DNA of 64,000 nt, from assembly GCA_016721945.1 (NCBI GenBank), contig JADKHC010000019.1, positions 54,371 through 118,370 of the forward strand. The letters run 5' to 3'. The position numbers and the translations under genes are program-made. This document shows, one piece after another, positions 7,126-16,879 of the stretch; position 1 is the first letter of the stretch, and every line of letters starts with the position of its first letter. The notes under the pieces are model-generated. The model was not told the origin of the DNA, ran no database searches, and worked only from the letters and a program-made list of their open reading frames with translations. This stretch comes from Verrucomicrobiota bacterium (GTDB taxonomy: Bacteria > Verrucomicrobiota > Verrucomicrobiia > Opitutales > Opitutaceae).

Positions 7126-10100
7126 ATGCGTTTCACCGATCTATTTATCCGCCGTCCCATTCTTGCGACGGTGGTCAATCTCTTCCTCTTGCTGGGTGGG
7201 TGGCTGGCCTTCAATGCCATGGTCATTCGCCAGTACCCGGTCACAAACAATGCCGTGGTCAAAGTCACGACGACGTATCCTGGCGCGAGTGCTGACCTCG
7301 TGCGCGGTTTCATCACGACACCGTTGGAGCGCGAAATTTCCTCGGCTGACGGTCTCGATTACGTCGAGTCGGTCAGCGGTTCCAATGTCTCGGTTATCAC
7401 GGCGAAGTTGCGCCTCAACTACGATCCCAACGACGCGCTCACGCAGATTACGTCCAAGGTGAATCGCGTACGCCGCGAGTTGCCGAGTGGCGCCGAAGAT
7501 CCGGTTTTCGACGTGTCGGTAGGCGAGAGTACGGCGTCGATGTACCTGAGTTTTTCCAGCGACAAACTTGAGGCTAACCAGATCACAGACTACCTTGTCC
7601 GCGTGGTGCAGCCCAAGTTGACCACGGTCGAGGGTGTGCAAAAAGTTGATATCCTCGGCGGTCGCACGTTTGCGATGCGCATTTGGTTGAAGGATGATCG
7701 CATGGCTGCACTTGGTCTGAGTGCCGCAACCGTTCGCCAGAAACTAGCTTCACAAAACTATCTCTCCGCCGTCGGTCAGACCAAGGGTTCGATGATTTCG
7801 GTCAACCTCACTGCGAAGACCGATCTGCACACGGCCGAGGAATTCCGCCAGATGGTGATTCGCGAAAAGGATGGCCGCATCGTCCGGCTTGGCGATATCG
7901 CCGATGTTGTGCTTGGGGCAGAAGACTACAGTTCCAGTCTGACTTTTAACGGCCTCGTCGCGACGGGTATGAGCATCAGTGTGCTGCCGACGGCGAACTC
8001 CATCGACGTCATCAAGCGGGTGCATGAGGTATGGCCGGACTTGGTCAGTCAGTTCCCGGCCGGTTTGCAGGCCAATATTATTTATGACGCCACGGCGTTT
8101 ATCAATGACTCGATCACGGAGGTCATTCACACGCTGCTCGAAGCCATGCTGATCGTGGTCGTCGTGATCTATCTTTTCCTGGGGTCGTTCCGTTCGGTGG
8201 TAATTCCCATCGTAGCCATCCCGCTTTCGCTGGTCGGCGGCGGCATTCTGATGCTCGCCTTCGGTTTCTCGATCAATCTGCTCACGCTGCTCGCGATGGT
8301 TCTGGCGATCGGTTTGGTCGTCGACGATGCGATTGTCGTGGTTGAAAATATCCATCGACATATCGAAGAAGGGCTCACGCCATTTGATGCGGCAATCAAG
8401 GGCGCGCACGAGTTGGTTGGTCCCGTGATCGCCATGACCATCACGCTGGCTGCCGTGTACGCGCCGATCGGTCTGCAATCGGGCGTAACCGGAGCGCTAT
8501 TCCGGGAATTTGCGTTTACGTTGGCTGGTTCGGTTGTGGTATCGGGCTTCGTGGCTTTAACGCTTTCGCCGATGCTGAGCTCGAAGCTGTTGCGCCATAA
8601 TCCCAATCCGCGTGGTTTCGAGCACATGCTCGATGTTGGCTTCGAAAAGTTCCGTGGCGCTTATGAGCGTTTCCTCGATTTGGTGCTGAAAACTCGTCCC
8701 GCAGTGGTGATCGTGGCGGCGCTGATTTTTGCCAGCATCTACCCGTTTTTCCTGATGACGAAGAGGGAGATGGCTCCGGCGGAAGACCGCGGCTTCGTAC
8801 TCGGCATCATCAGTGGTGCGCCCAATGCGACGCTTGACCAAACCCAACGTTACACGGCGCAGTTGCAGCCGTTGATCGCGAAGTCATTTCCGGAAACAGA
8901 AATCTCTTTCGGAATCCTCGGCTTCGATATGGTGAGTGGCATGGCCAATCCATCTGGCGGTATGCTCGGCCAGGTGCTCAAGCCCTGGAACCAACGGACA
9001 CGTGGTGCCGCAGATTTCGCGGCGCAGTTTGGCGGTGCGGCGAGTTCGATCTCTGGTCTTAATGTTGCGGCCGTTTTGCCTGCATCGCTACCGGGTGCGG
9101 GTGGTGGTTTGCCCGTGCAGTTTGTCGTCAGCTCAACTCAGGATCATGCTCGCGTGGTCGAGGTGGCCAACGACCTTCTTCAACGTGCGCTGGCCAGCGG
9201 CAAATTTGTCTACGGCGACAACAGCCTGAAATTTGACCAGCCGCAGGCCGATCTCACGATCGATAAAGACAAGGCCGCGCTGCTCGGCATGGATATGTCA
9301 CAGCTCAGCGCCGATCTCGGTTCCATGCTTGGCGGTGGCTATGTGAACCGGTTTTCCATCGAAGGCCGTGCCTACAAGGTTACGCCACAAGTTACGCGTA
9401 CCTCGCGTCTCACTGCCGAACAAATCGGCAGCTACTATGTTTCGACAGGCAAGGGCGAACTCGTGCCGCTCTCCAGCATTGCCACGATCAGCTATTCCAC
9501 CCAGCCGCGTAATCTGACTCGTTTCCAGCAGCTCAACTCCGCGACGCTGGGTCTCGTGCCGCGTCCTGGAATTTCGCTCGGTGAAGCGCTCGACTGGCTC
9601 ACGGCCGAGTCCAAACAGGTTTTCCCTGAAGGCTTCACTGCAGACTACAAGGGCGAGCTGCGGCAATACGTGCAGGAGGGTAGTTCGCTGATGGCGACTT
9701 TTGGCCTAGCGCTACTGATCATCTTCCTCGTGCTCGCCGCGCAGTACGAAAGCTGGCGCGACCCCGTCATTATCATGATGGCGGTGCCGCTTTCGATCGC
9801 TGGTGCGATGGCGTTTCTTTTCCTCGGTTTCGCCACGCTCAACATCTACACGCAGGTCGGCCTCATCACGCTGGTCGGCCTTATCACCAAGCACGGTATC
9901 CTCATGGTTGAATTCGCTAACAAACTCCAAGAGGAGACCGGCTGCTCCGTGCGCGAAGCGATCCAGCGCGCCGCTGGTGTCCGCTTGCGGCCGATTCTGA
10001 TGACGACTGCGGCCATGGTGCTTGGTGTGCTTCCACTGGTTGTGGCGAAGGGCGCCGGTGCCGAGTCCCGCTTCAGCATGGGCCTGGTCATCGCGACCGG

Positions 10101-10227
10101 CATGTCGATTGGCACGCTCTTCACGCTGTTTGTGGTGCCGGTATTTTATACCTTCATCGCCAAAGCGCGACCGCGCGTGATCGCGGTGGCACCTTCGACG
10201 CCAAAACCGACGCCTGCTGCTCACTAA
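7126..10227 (+). CDS. RND efflux permease, HAE-1 (AcrB/MexF) family
   Basis: Proton-driven inner membrane efflux pump, 1033 residues, full length for HAE-1. Seen: first helix after FTDLFIRRPILATVVNLFLL, TM4 acid pair D400-D401 in LVVDDAIVVVEN, TM10 lysine K922 in LVGLITKHGILMVEFA, and the duplicated periplasmic porter loops. These residues form the proton relay in AcrB (D407, D408, K940), so the pump should be active. Likely substrates are hydrophobic drugs, dyes or bile-like compounds; exact substrate cannot be read from sequence. A structured 70-nt element separates it from the channel gene. Confidence 0.95.
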   Translation: MRFTDLFIRRPILATVVNLFLLLGGWLAFNAMVIRQYPVTNNAVVKVTTTYPGASADLVRGFITTPLEREISSADGLDYVESVSGSNVSVITAKLRLNYDPNDALTQITSKVNRVRRELPSGAEDPVFDVSVGESTASMYLSFSSDKLEANQITDYLVRVVQPKLTTVEGVQKVDILGGRTFAMRIWLKDDRMAALGLSAATVRQKLASQNYLSAVGQTKGSMISVNLTAKTDLHTAEEFRQMVIREKDGRIVRLGDIADVVLGAEDYSSSLTFNGLVATGMSISVLPTANSIDVIKRVHEVWPDLVSQFPAGLQANIIYDATAFINDSITEVIHTLLEAMLIVVVVIYLFLGSFRSVVIPIVAIPLSLVGGGILMLAFGFSINLLTLLAMVLAIGLVVDDAIVVVENIHRHIEEGLTPFDAAIKGAHELVGPVIAMTITLAAVYAPIGLQSGVTGALFREFAFTLAGSVVVSGFVALTLSPMLSSKLLRHNPNPRGFEHMLDVGFEKFRGAYERFLDLVLKTRPAVVIVAALIFASIYPFFLMTKREMAPAEDRGFVLGIISGAPNATLDQTQRYTAQLQPLIAKSFPETEISFGILGFDMVSGMANPSGGMLGQVLKPWNQRTRGAADFAAQFGGAASSISGLNVAAVLPASLPGAGGGLPVQFVVSSTQDHARVVEVANDLLQRALASGKFVYGDNSLKFDQPQADLTIDKDKAALLGMDMSQLSADLGSMLGGGYVNRFSIEGRAYKVTPQVTRTSRLTAEQIGSYYVSTGKGELVPLSSIATISYSTQPRNLTRFQQLNSATLGLVPRPGISLGEALDWLTAESKQVFPEGFTADYKGELRQYVQEGSSLMATFGLALLIIFLVLAAQYESWRDPVIIMMAVPLSIAGAMAFLFLGFATLNIYTQVGLITLVGLITKHGILMVEFANKLQEETGCSVREAIQRAAGVRLRPILMTTAAMVLGVLPLVVAKGAGAESRFSMGLVIATGMSIGTLFTLFVVPVFYTFIAKARPRVIAVAPSTPKPTPAAH

Positions 10228-10238
10228 ATAATTCACTT

Positions 10239-10311
10239 TGACGGGGCGCAGCTCTGGAAACGGCAGCTAGGGGTAGCTGTCCGTGGGTAACTGTCCACTG
10301 CCGCCCCGTCA
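10239..10311. repeat. Cloverleaf-like structured element inside the efflux operon
   Basis: Outer arms TGACGGGGCG (10239-10248) and CGCCCCGTCA (10302-10311) are perfect 10-bp complements; inside them CAGCTA (10264-10269) pairs with TAGCTG (10274-10279) over a GGGG loop. It occupies almost the whole gap between permease and TolC-like genes. It has no T-run, so it is more likely an mRNA stability/processing hairpin or a REP-like insertion than a terminator. Confidence 0.65.
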
Positions 10312-10320
10312 TTCATTTTC

Positions 10321-11640
10321 ATGAAAAGTAAAATTACATCTTTGAGTTGGTTCGTCATGTCCTGGGCCGTGCTCTCGGTCTCCCTCTTTGCGCAACCGGC
10401 CGCCCAGCCGTCGTTGCCGCGTCCGCTCACGCTGGATGCCGCGCTCCAACTCGCGACCCAGTACAATCCTGCGCTGCAACGCACGCGCGAACAAATCCGC
10501 GAGCAGGAAGGCGTGCTCGTCGAGGCGCGCAGTTTGGGACTGCCCAGCCTGGCGGCTTCAGGTGGTTATCGCCGGACGGACGACAAACTCTTCGAATCGC
10601 CGTACGCCAATGACACCAACTGGACCGTCGATATCACTGCCCGTCAGGTACTCTATGCTGGTGGCGGCACTCGTGCGCGCATTCGTGCGCAACGGGAACA
10701 ACTCGAAGCCGCCAAACTCACTTTCACCACAGCACTCAACGACACGGTACTCGCCGTGCGCCAGCAGTTTTATGCGGTGCTGCTCGATCGCGAGTTGATC
10801 AGTGTGCAGGAGGAGGCGCTGCGTGTTTTGGAGACTGAATTGTCCAATGCCCGGAGCCGCCGTGAGGTGGGCATGGGGTCGGACTTCGATGTGTTGCGGG
10901 CCGAAGTTGCAGTGGCCAATTCACGCCCTGCGCTCTTCCGTGCGCGCAATGCCTATCGCGTCGCTCAGGACCGGCTACGCGCGTTGCTGGGTGCGTCTGC
11001 CTCCGACTCGAACCAGGTGACAGATCTTGACGTACGAGGCTCGCTCGAAGTGCCGCATCGCGAATTCGCACTGGCCGATGCGCTGGCTGCAGCTCGTGCG
11101 CACCGTCCTGAGTTGTTGCAACAAGACCGGTTGATCAAAGCCGCTGAGCAGGGGATCACGAGTGCGCGTAGTGGTTATCTCCCTACAGTGAGCGCGGTGG
11201 CAGGCTATGAGTGGACGAAACCATCGCTTATCACCACAACGAAGAACCACCTCGATGGCTGGTCGGCTGGGGTGCAGGCCGATTGGAATATTTTTGAAGG
11301 ACGGGCCACCGCCGGTCGCGTCGCGCAGGCGAAGTCACGGGTGAGCCAGGTCCGTTTCTCGGCCAACGAGCGGAGCCTCGCGGTCGAGGTTGAAGTTCGT
11401 CAGGCGCACTCCGCGCTCATGGAAGCGGACGAATTACTTGAATCTTCAGGCAAGGTCGTGGCTCAAGCACGCGAGAGCTTGCGGCTCGCTCAGGCTCGTT
11501 ACGAAGCCGGCACCGCTACGCAGCTGGATATTCTCCAGGCGCAATCTGCGCTAACTGAAGCCCGCTCAAATCTCGCCCAGGCACAGCATGCTTACGCTAC
11601 GGCGTTTGCTGCGTTGCTACGTGGTATGGGATCGAATTAG
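10321..11640 (+). CDS. TolC-family outer membrane efflux channel
   Basis: Outer membrane factor of the RND system, 439 residues. Seen: signal peptide (about 1-23, ending AQPAAQP), then two repeats of long amphipathic helices typical of TolC/OEP proteins; the family pattern near the end of each repeat is present (RAEVAVANSRPALFRARN and RYEAGTATQLDILQAQSALTEA). It forms the trimeric beta-barrel and periplasmic tunnel docking with the adaptor at 6013. Same strand and order as in other RND operons. The distance of 93 bp from the permease is filled by a hairpin element. Confidence 0.93.
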   Translation: MKSKITSLSWFVMSWAVLSVSLFAQPAAQPSLPRPLTLDAALQLATQYNPALQRTREQIREQEGVLVEARSLGLPSLAASGGYRRTDDKLFESPYANDTNWTVDITARQVLYAGGGTRARIRAQREQLEAAKLTFTTALNDTVLAVRQQFYAVLLDRELISVQEEALRVLETELSNARSRREVGMGSDFDVLRAEVAVANSRPALFRARNAYRVAQDRLRALLGASASDSNQVTDLDVRGSLEVPHREFALADALAAARAHRPELLQQDRLIKAAEQGITSARSGYLPTVSAVAGYEWTKPSLITTTKNHLDGWSAGVQADWNIFEGRATAGRVAQAKSRVSQVRFSANERSLAVEVEVRQAHSALMEADELLESSGKVVAQARESLRLAQARYEAGTATQLDILQAQSALTEARSNLAQAQHAYATAFAALLRGMGSN

Positions 11641-11655
11641 TTAGCCTTAGTTCGC

Positions 11656-12510
11656 ATGAAAACACTCAGGATTTTGCTCGTGGCATTAGCGTTTACCGTT
11701 AGGGTGTACGGAGAGGTTCGTCCGGAAGTGACGCAGCCGCAGCCCGTCGTTGGCGTGCCGATCATCCAGCCAGCAGCGGCTAAACTTCAGCGCACCTTCG
11801 CTGGGCGCTTGGGGCCGCACGAGCCGATCTATTTTATCTACGGTCCCGATACCCCGGCAGCCAAATTCCAGTTTAGTTTTAAGTATAAAATTCTGAGATT
11901 TGGCGAAGCGACCGCGCAGCGCATTCCGAGCACTCTGCAGTTTGCTTTCAGCCAGCGCTCCATCTGGGATATCACAGGCAATTCGAGCCCGTTTTATGAC
12001 ACCAGTTATATGCCGGAACTTTTCTACGAATCTCTGGCTCCGATGCCTGTGCAGAGCGGCGGCTTCACTTGGCTTGGTTATCAAGCAGGCTACAAGCACG
12101 AGTCCAATGGTCGCGACGGTCCTGTCTCCCGCAGCCTCAATACGCTTTTCCTGCAACCGGTGTTTTCGCTCGGTATGCTTGAGGGCTGGCACATGATTGT
12201 TGCGCCACGACTTTACACTTACATCGGTGGACTCGGTGACAATAACGACCTCAAGGATTATCGCGGCTATGGTCAGCTACGATTGATCGTCGGCAAAACT
12301 AACGGCCCCTCGCTGATGTACACGGGCATCGTCGGCCAGCATGGCGATCACCTCACCTCGCAGTTCGACCTCACGGTGCCAGTTCGCACACACCTGTTCG
12401 ATTTCGAGACCTTTCTGCTTGTGCAGTATTTTGATGGTTATGGCGAAAGCCTGCTTTCGTACAGGGAAAAATCCGAAGCCATCCGCGCCGGTTTTTCGCT
12501 CGTGCGGTAA
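11656..12510 (+). CDS. pldA: Outer membrane phospholipase A (OMPLA)
   Basis: Integral outer membrane phospholipase A1/A2 that hydrolyses phospholipids misplaced in the outer leaflet. Seen: signal peptide (about 1-19), beta-strand-rich body, and the diagnostic active-site segment YKHESNGRDGPVSRSLN, in which H148, S150 and N162 keep the spacing of the E. coli catalytic triad (H142, S144, N156). Length 284 is close to the E. coli enzyme. The start lies 15 bp after the channel gene, so it is probably the fourth gene of the efflux operon, suggesting the locus responds to envelope-damaging compounds. Regulation of OMPLA by calcium-dependent dimerisation is known for the family only. Confidence 0.9.
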   Translation: MKTLRILLVALAFTVRVYGEVRPEVTQPQPVVGVPIIQPAAAKLQRTFAGRLGPHEPIYFIYGPDTPAAKFQFSFKYKILRFGEATAQRIPSTLQFAFSQRSIWDITGNSSPFYDTSYMPELFYESLAPMPVQSGGFTWLGYQAGYKHESNGRDGPVSRSLNTLFLQPVFSLGMLEGWHMIVAPRLYTYIGGLGDNNDLKDYRGYGQLRLIVGKTNGPSLMYTGIVGQHGDHLTSQFDLTVPVRTHLFDFETFLLVQYFDGYGESLLSYREKSEAIRAGFSLVR

Positions 12511-12569
12511 GAGGGGAATGTGTCTTCGTGATTGAACGGTGGCAACCTCATCGGTAAACATCTTTAGTC

Positions 12570-13550
12570 TTGGAACTGCGACACCTTCGATATTTCTGTG
12601 CCGTTGCGGAAGCGCTGAATTTTAGTCGCGCTTCGGAAAATTTGCACGTGGCCCAATCGGCGCTTAGCCGCCAGATCCGCGATCTTGAACGCGAGCTCGG
12701 CTTGCAGCTTTTTGTTCGCACGACCACGAGCGTTCGCCTAACCGATGCCGGCGCAAATTTCCATCAAGCAGTGGTGAAACTGCTCATGCAGCTTTCCATC
12801 GCTGTCACGGGAGCGCAGGAAATAGCCAACGGCCGCGGAGGCGATTTCAACATCGCGAGCGACTGGCGCTTTTCCATTCACCTCATACCGGAATTGGTGC
12901 ATCGGTTCCGGCAACTTTACCCCAAGGTAAAGGTTGCGTTTTCCGATGTGCAATCGGGCGAGCAAATCGAAGCGCTGCGCACAGGCAGAATTCATCTCGG
13001 TTTTGTACCCGACATGGCCTTGGGCGCGCGTGAAGATCTGGGCTTGATGAAAATCTACAGCGCGGAACTCATGGTTGTTTTGCCTTCTTCTCATCGACTC
13101 GCTGGCCGCGAAAATATCGCACTTCGCGAGTTGGCGGAGGAAAAATGGGTGCGACTTGAGGATAAAAAAGACACCTATGCGCGCTCCTTCCTGATGCAGA
13201 TATGCCGACCGGCGGGCTTTACCCCGAAGCTTGGACGCAACACAGCCTCGATTGCAGGTGCGCTTGCGCTAGTCGCGGCCGGAGAGGGCATCACGTTGCT
13301 CCCGCCGCTCCTCATCCCGTCAAGTTACGGCGGAGTTTGTGCGGTTCCGACCGACTGCCCTGCGATAAGTTTGTACGCCGTCTGGCTAAAAAGCGCAGCG
13401 ACACCGCTGGTGGAGCGCTTCACGGAAATGTTGACCGAACAATTTGGCTTAGCTCCGGCCAAGCGACTGCCTGGAGCTGAGCCCGCTGTCCGCCAGCAGC
13501 CTCTCGTTCAGGCAAAAAAGAAAACGGGCTCCCGCTCCAAGGCGGGTTAA
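12570..13550 (+). CDS. LysR-family transcriptional regulator
   Basis: LTTR of 326 residues with N-terminal HTH (MELRHLRYFCAVAEALNFSRA, QSALSRQIRDLERELG) and a C-terminal periplasmic-binding-like effector domain. The start is TTG at 12570, chosen because the LTTR consensus ELRHLRYF begins immediately after it. A basic tail (about 305-326) extends beyond the usual fold. The HTH is closest in feel to the CatM/BenM group, so an aromatic or small-acid ligand is possible, but there is no adjacent catabolic operon. It follows the efflux/pldA operon on the same strand and may co-regulate it. Confidence 0.88.
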   Translation: MELRHLRYFCAVAEALNFSRASENLHVAQSALSRQIRDLERELGLQLFVRTTTSVRLTDAGANFHQAVVKLLMQLSIAVTGAQEIANGRGGDFNIASDWRFSIHLIPELVHRFRQLYPKVKVAFSDVQSGEQIEALRTGRIHLGFVPDMALGAREDLGLMKIYSAELMVVLPSSHRLAGRENIALRELAEEKWVRLEDKKDTYARSFLMQICRPAGFTPKLGRNTASIAGALALVAAGEGITLLPPLLIPSSYGGVCAVPTDCPAISLYAVWLKSAATPLVERFTEMLTEQFGLAPAKRLPGAEPAVRQQPLVQAKKKTGSRSKAG

Positions 13551-13710
13551 GTCGAAACTAGCCGCATCGTCGAAACAGATTTGACGGCAATTGTCTCGGG
13601 GAAGAGCGCGTCGCTCGATGTACCAAGTTCTGCTTTACCGGCAGTGCAGTTGCGTCGATAGAGTGTTTGTCGGATGAGTTTTACGCATCCGAGAATCATC
13701 TATTTCTGCC

Positions 13711-14136
13711 ATGTTTAACCGTGCGCCATCGCCTGGTCGTCTGACGCTGGCTTTGCTATGCTTGGCGGGATTGGTTGGTTTGTTTCTGGCGGTGCGTTGC
13801 AAGCAGTCCGTGTCTTCATCTGCAACCTCGGCCTCGACGAGCTCAAAACAAACTGCCCACTTGAATGTGCTTAACGTGAGCGATTGCGAGTGGCTGGTCG
13901 TGATCACGCCGTCGTCGGGTGGCGAGGCGCATAAGTACAAGCTTCCGCTGGCCATGTCGCTCGATCTCGAACTGACGGCGGGCGACTACGAGGTAGAACA
14001 AACGATGGTTATCGCCAACCCCGGTCCGGATATGACGCGACGTTTTACGATGCATTTGGCGGCGGGCGAAAATTACCGGTGGCGGTTAGTAACGCTTTTG
14101 TCGAGCACGTCGGAACCAAAGGACAGCCATGAGTGA
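13711..14136 (+). CDS. Secreted or membrane-anchored protein of unknown function
   Basis: 141 residues. A hydrophobic segment (LTLALLCLAGLVGLFLAV, about 11-28) is followed by a cysteine and a Ser/Thr-rich linker, then a compact domain of predicted beta strands (AHLNVLNVSDCEWLVVIT to YRWRLVTLLS). It may be an anchored periplasmic protein. It overlaps the next gene by 8 bp (ATG of the next inside its end), so the two products are likely made together. No known family recognised. Confidence 0.65.
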   Translation: MFNRAPSPGRLTLALLCLAGLVGLFLAVRCKQSVSSSATSASTSSKQTAHLNVLNVSDCEWLVVITPSSGGEAHKYKLPLAMSLDLELTAGDYEVEQTMVIANPGPDMTRRFTMHLAAGENYRWRLVTLLSSTSEPKDSHE

Positions 14137-16879
14137 GGGAGGTTCAAGACGCGCCGTGGCAGAGATTCGCTTTGGCGAAGATCGTTCTGGTCTAACGAAA
14201 GTCGGTGGACGTTCGATCCATCAATATTGGAGTTTATTGAGCCCGCATTTCCGCGATGTGCTGTTGGCCCCGCAAAGGCGTTCCGACGATGGCGGCGTCG
14301 CGTGGACGTGGCGTGAGGCAATGGACAAGAAACCGCTGACCGCGGCAGAATTGGCGGGCGTGCGTAAGCGGCTGGAGCGCGGCAACGAATCTTTTGCGGA
14401 AAATCCGGTGAATCCGCTGGCGGGCGATGATCGCAGCGGAACCAGTTCGCAGGCGCTCATCGATCAAGTGGCGGCCAAGGTGAAGGCGATGGCAGATTCT
14501 CTCGCGGCCAAATCGGATGCGGCTTTGGTGGATTTTGTGTGCCGAACCGAAACAGGCGCCATGATCCACAGTTGGGGCGTGGCTTCGCCGGCGCCGATCT
14601 ATTATCCGGATGCGCTTGAGAGTGGCGTGAGTGGTGTGGTGCTTGTTGGAGGCAAGCCGTCTGCGGCTGGGTACGAGGTTGTCGTAGAAAACGCTCAAGG
14701 CTTGAGCGTGGCGCGGACACAGTCTGATGAGGCGGGCGAATTTCTTTTCTCAAAAATCGCGCCGGGCCGCTACCGGGTTCGCGTGACTTCGGGCCGGGTG
14801 AAGTTTCCAGCTAAGGGTGCAACCGTAACGGTGGAGCGGGGTGCGATGACGCGTTTGGAACTGGCGAGTACGACCAATCCCGACGAACCAGACGAAAGTA
14901 CTATTGAGAATGCGGACGAATCATCCACAGCTACATCACCAGGCAGCCTGTCATCGACTTCATCTAGAAAAAAGGGAAGGACGGGGAAGACCGTGGCGGT
15001 GTTGTTGCTCGTATTATTACTTGGCGGCGGAGGTGTGTGGGTCTGGCGTTCATGGTCGCCGTCGAGCGAGAAGGATGAACGGATCGTGGCGCAGACTTCT
15101 TCCATGACGCCTGAGGCGTTTGCCGACGGTGATAAGAAAACGAATTCTTCCAGGCTTTCAGCTAACACGGCTGACGATAACGGGGCGTCACCCGCAACAG
15201 TCGACGGGGCCGGTGGCACAAAATCTCGGCAGACTCAGCCTGCGTCCGCTGAGGGTTTTGAAACGCCACGCGCAACGATCTTAGGCCGAGAGCGTACTTC
15301 CTCTACGATTGGCTCTAGGATCGAGGTGTTATCTGGGGTGGCCGCGCCTGGGCCAAGTGCCGTAACAACAAGTGGTGTGAACGGGCCAGCGCCTTCGATC
15401 TTACCGGGGCAAAGTTCGGAACAGAGATCGATCGCGGAACCAGAAAAAATAGTTCAGGGCGTAAGTTCGGTAATGAAACCGCCGCCCAAGACTGGGAAAG
15501 ATATTCGAGTTGTGCTTGCCGATCCGTCCGCAGCAGGCACTGCATCCGAGGCAGGTTCGCCAGGTGCGGGCGCAGGTTCTTTAGAAAATAATAACGCCAT
15601 GCCGGGAGAAAATCAGGCGGGTGCGATCAATGACACTTCTGGGCGGAAAGCCCCGGGCGGTACGTCCGCAGTCTCGGGTGGCACGAAGGCTGGTGAGGGC
15701 GAAGCTGCGTCGGAAGAGGGAAGCGAGTTAGCGTCAATGACCACGGATACCGCCCAAGACAGCGTAGCAGTTGAAAAAACAAAAACGGGCCAGCCGCAGA
15801 AGCAGGGCCCGAAGGTTATGACTTCCGTGGTGGAGAAAAAGCAGACAGGAAACAGTGCTAAACCAAGCGCTAACACCAACGAATCTCACAAGGGCGAAGC
15901 GACGGCGGACGCTGAGAAACAAACGGCACCGGTTCCACGGACAGCGTCCGCTAAGTCAGGCCAGAGCAAGCCCAAGACCGGACCAGCAGCTTCACCCGAC
16001 GGTGCGGCGAGCGCGCTTCCGAGCGAGGGGACGAGCGCTGCGAAATCCGCTCCTCTAGTCGGCGGCTTGCCTGGAAACGCGGCGGACGCTGCTCAAGCCG
16101 AACCGAAAGCGGATGAGAAAACGATGGACGCGGAAAATGCCGCAGAACCCGAGGCAGAGCCCGCGCTTGATGAAGCGTTCATTTCCGGGGCGGTATCCAG
16201 AGAGAAGCCTCGCGAAGTTAAAATCGAAATCCGCGTGCCTGTCTGGAAGTGCAAGATGACGCGCGATGCGATTGTGCCGACACTACCGGTGCTGATCGGC
16301 GAAAGTGATGCGGCTGAGTTGTCGCGAAATATTTTATTGGCGGAGAAACGAAAACTTTTGCCCGAGACTTTCCGGAGTCCGGTCGTCCATTACGGCATCG
16401 GATTGCAGGTCGATCCGGCACTGGGCAGCCAGCCTATGGCGTGGACGGTTACATCAGGAGATCGTGCAATGCAGGGAAGTGTTCAGGATAACCGTGGTGA
16501 ATTGGTCTGGCTGGCTGGAACGGCTGGCGAAGGAAAGCGGGTTTTGAAAAACGCTGAAGGTGTAGAGGTCGCGAGGGTAGTTTTCGCTCGTGATGGAGTT
16601 GTCCGTCTGGAGCTTGTTGGGAACACGCGCGCGGTGTTTTGGATTGGTGTGGCTCGTTCGCCGATGGACGGCGCGGCTGCGAAAGATCAGAAACCTGGGC
16701 GCTTTGGCTGGCAGGTGTTGCGTGGTACGGCACCGCATCTCAGCTGGCGTGATGATGACGTTTGGCCGGGTGGACGCGGACTTCGTCTTGAGGTGGCGCT
16801 TAACAACAAGCCGGTCAGTCGCACGATGGTGGGAGTTGTTGATCGTCTCACTGGCTGGTCCTTTTCCTGGGAACTTTAG
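14129..16879 (+). CDS. Large membrane protein with carboxypeptidase-regulatory-like domain and long disordered linker
   Basis: 916 residues, function unknown. Visible layout: N-terminal cytoplasmic region (1-170); a CarboxypepD_reg/CnaB-like beta domain near 170-255, ending with FLFSKIAPGRYRVRV; a Ser/Thr/Asp-rich stretch; one transmembrane helix around 290-308 (VAVLLLVLLLGGGGVWVW); about 390 residues of low-complexity Ala/Gly/Ser/Thr/Lys linker; and a C-terminal beta-rich domain (about 690-916) with several tryptophans. The topology suggests a cytoplasmic head and an extracytoplasmic tail on a flexible stalk. Coupled to the small secreted protein upstream by overlap. No family assigned. Confidence 0.75.
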   Translation: MSEGGSRRAVAEIRFGEDRSGLTKVGGRSIHQYWSLLSPHFRDVLLAPQRRSDDGGVAWTWREAMDKKPLTAAELAGVRKRLERGNESFAENPVNPLAGDDRSGTSSQALIDQVAAKVKAMADSLAAKSDAALVDFVCRTETGAMIHSWGVASPAPIYYPDALESGVSGVVLVGGKPSAAGYEVVVENAQGLSVARTQSDEAGEFLFSKIAPGRYRVRVTSGRVKFPAKGATVTVERGAMTRLELASTTNPDEPDESTIENADESSTATSPGSLSSTSSRKKGRTGKTVAVLLLVLLLGGGGVWVWRSWSPSSEKDERIVAQTSSMTPEAFADGDKKTNSSRLSANTADDNGASPATVDGAGGTKSRQTQPASAEGFETPRATILGRERTSSTIGSRIEVLSGVAAPGPSAVTTSGVNGPAPSILPGQSSEQRSIAEPEKIVQGVSSVMKPPPKTGKDIRVVLADPSAAGTASEAGSPGAGAGSLENNNAMPGENQAGAINDTSGRKAPGGTSAVSGGTKAGEGEAASEEGSELASMTTDTAQDSVAVEKTKTGQPQKQGPKVMTSVVEKKQTGNSAKPSANTNESHKGEATADAEKQTAPVPRTASAKSGQSKPKTGPAASPDGAASALPSEGTSAAKSAPLVGGLPGNAADAAQAEPKADEKTMDAENAAEPEAEPALDEAFISGAVSREKPREVKIEIRVPVWKCKMTRDAIVPTLPVLIGESDAAELSRNILLAEKRKLLPETFRSPVVHYGIGLQVDPALGSQPMAWTVTSGDRAMQGSVQDNRGELVWLAGTAGEGKRVLKNAEGVEVARVVFARDGVVRLELVGNTRAVFWIGVARSPMDGAAAKDQKPGRFGWQVLRGTAPHLSWRDDDVWPGGRGLRLEVALNNKPVSRTMVGVVDRLTGWSFSWEL

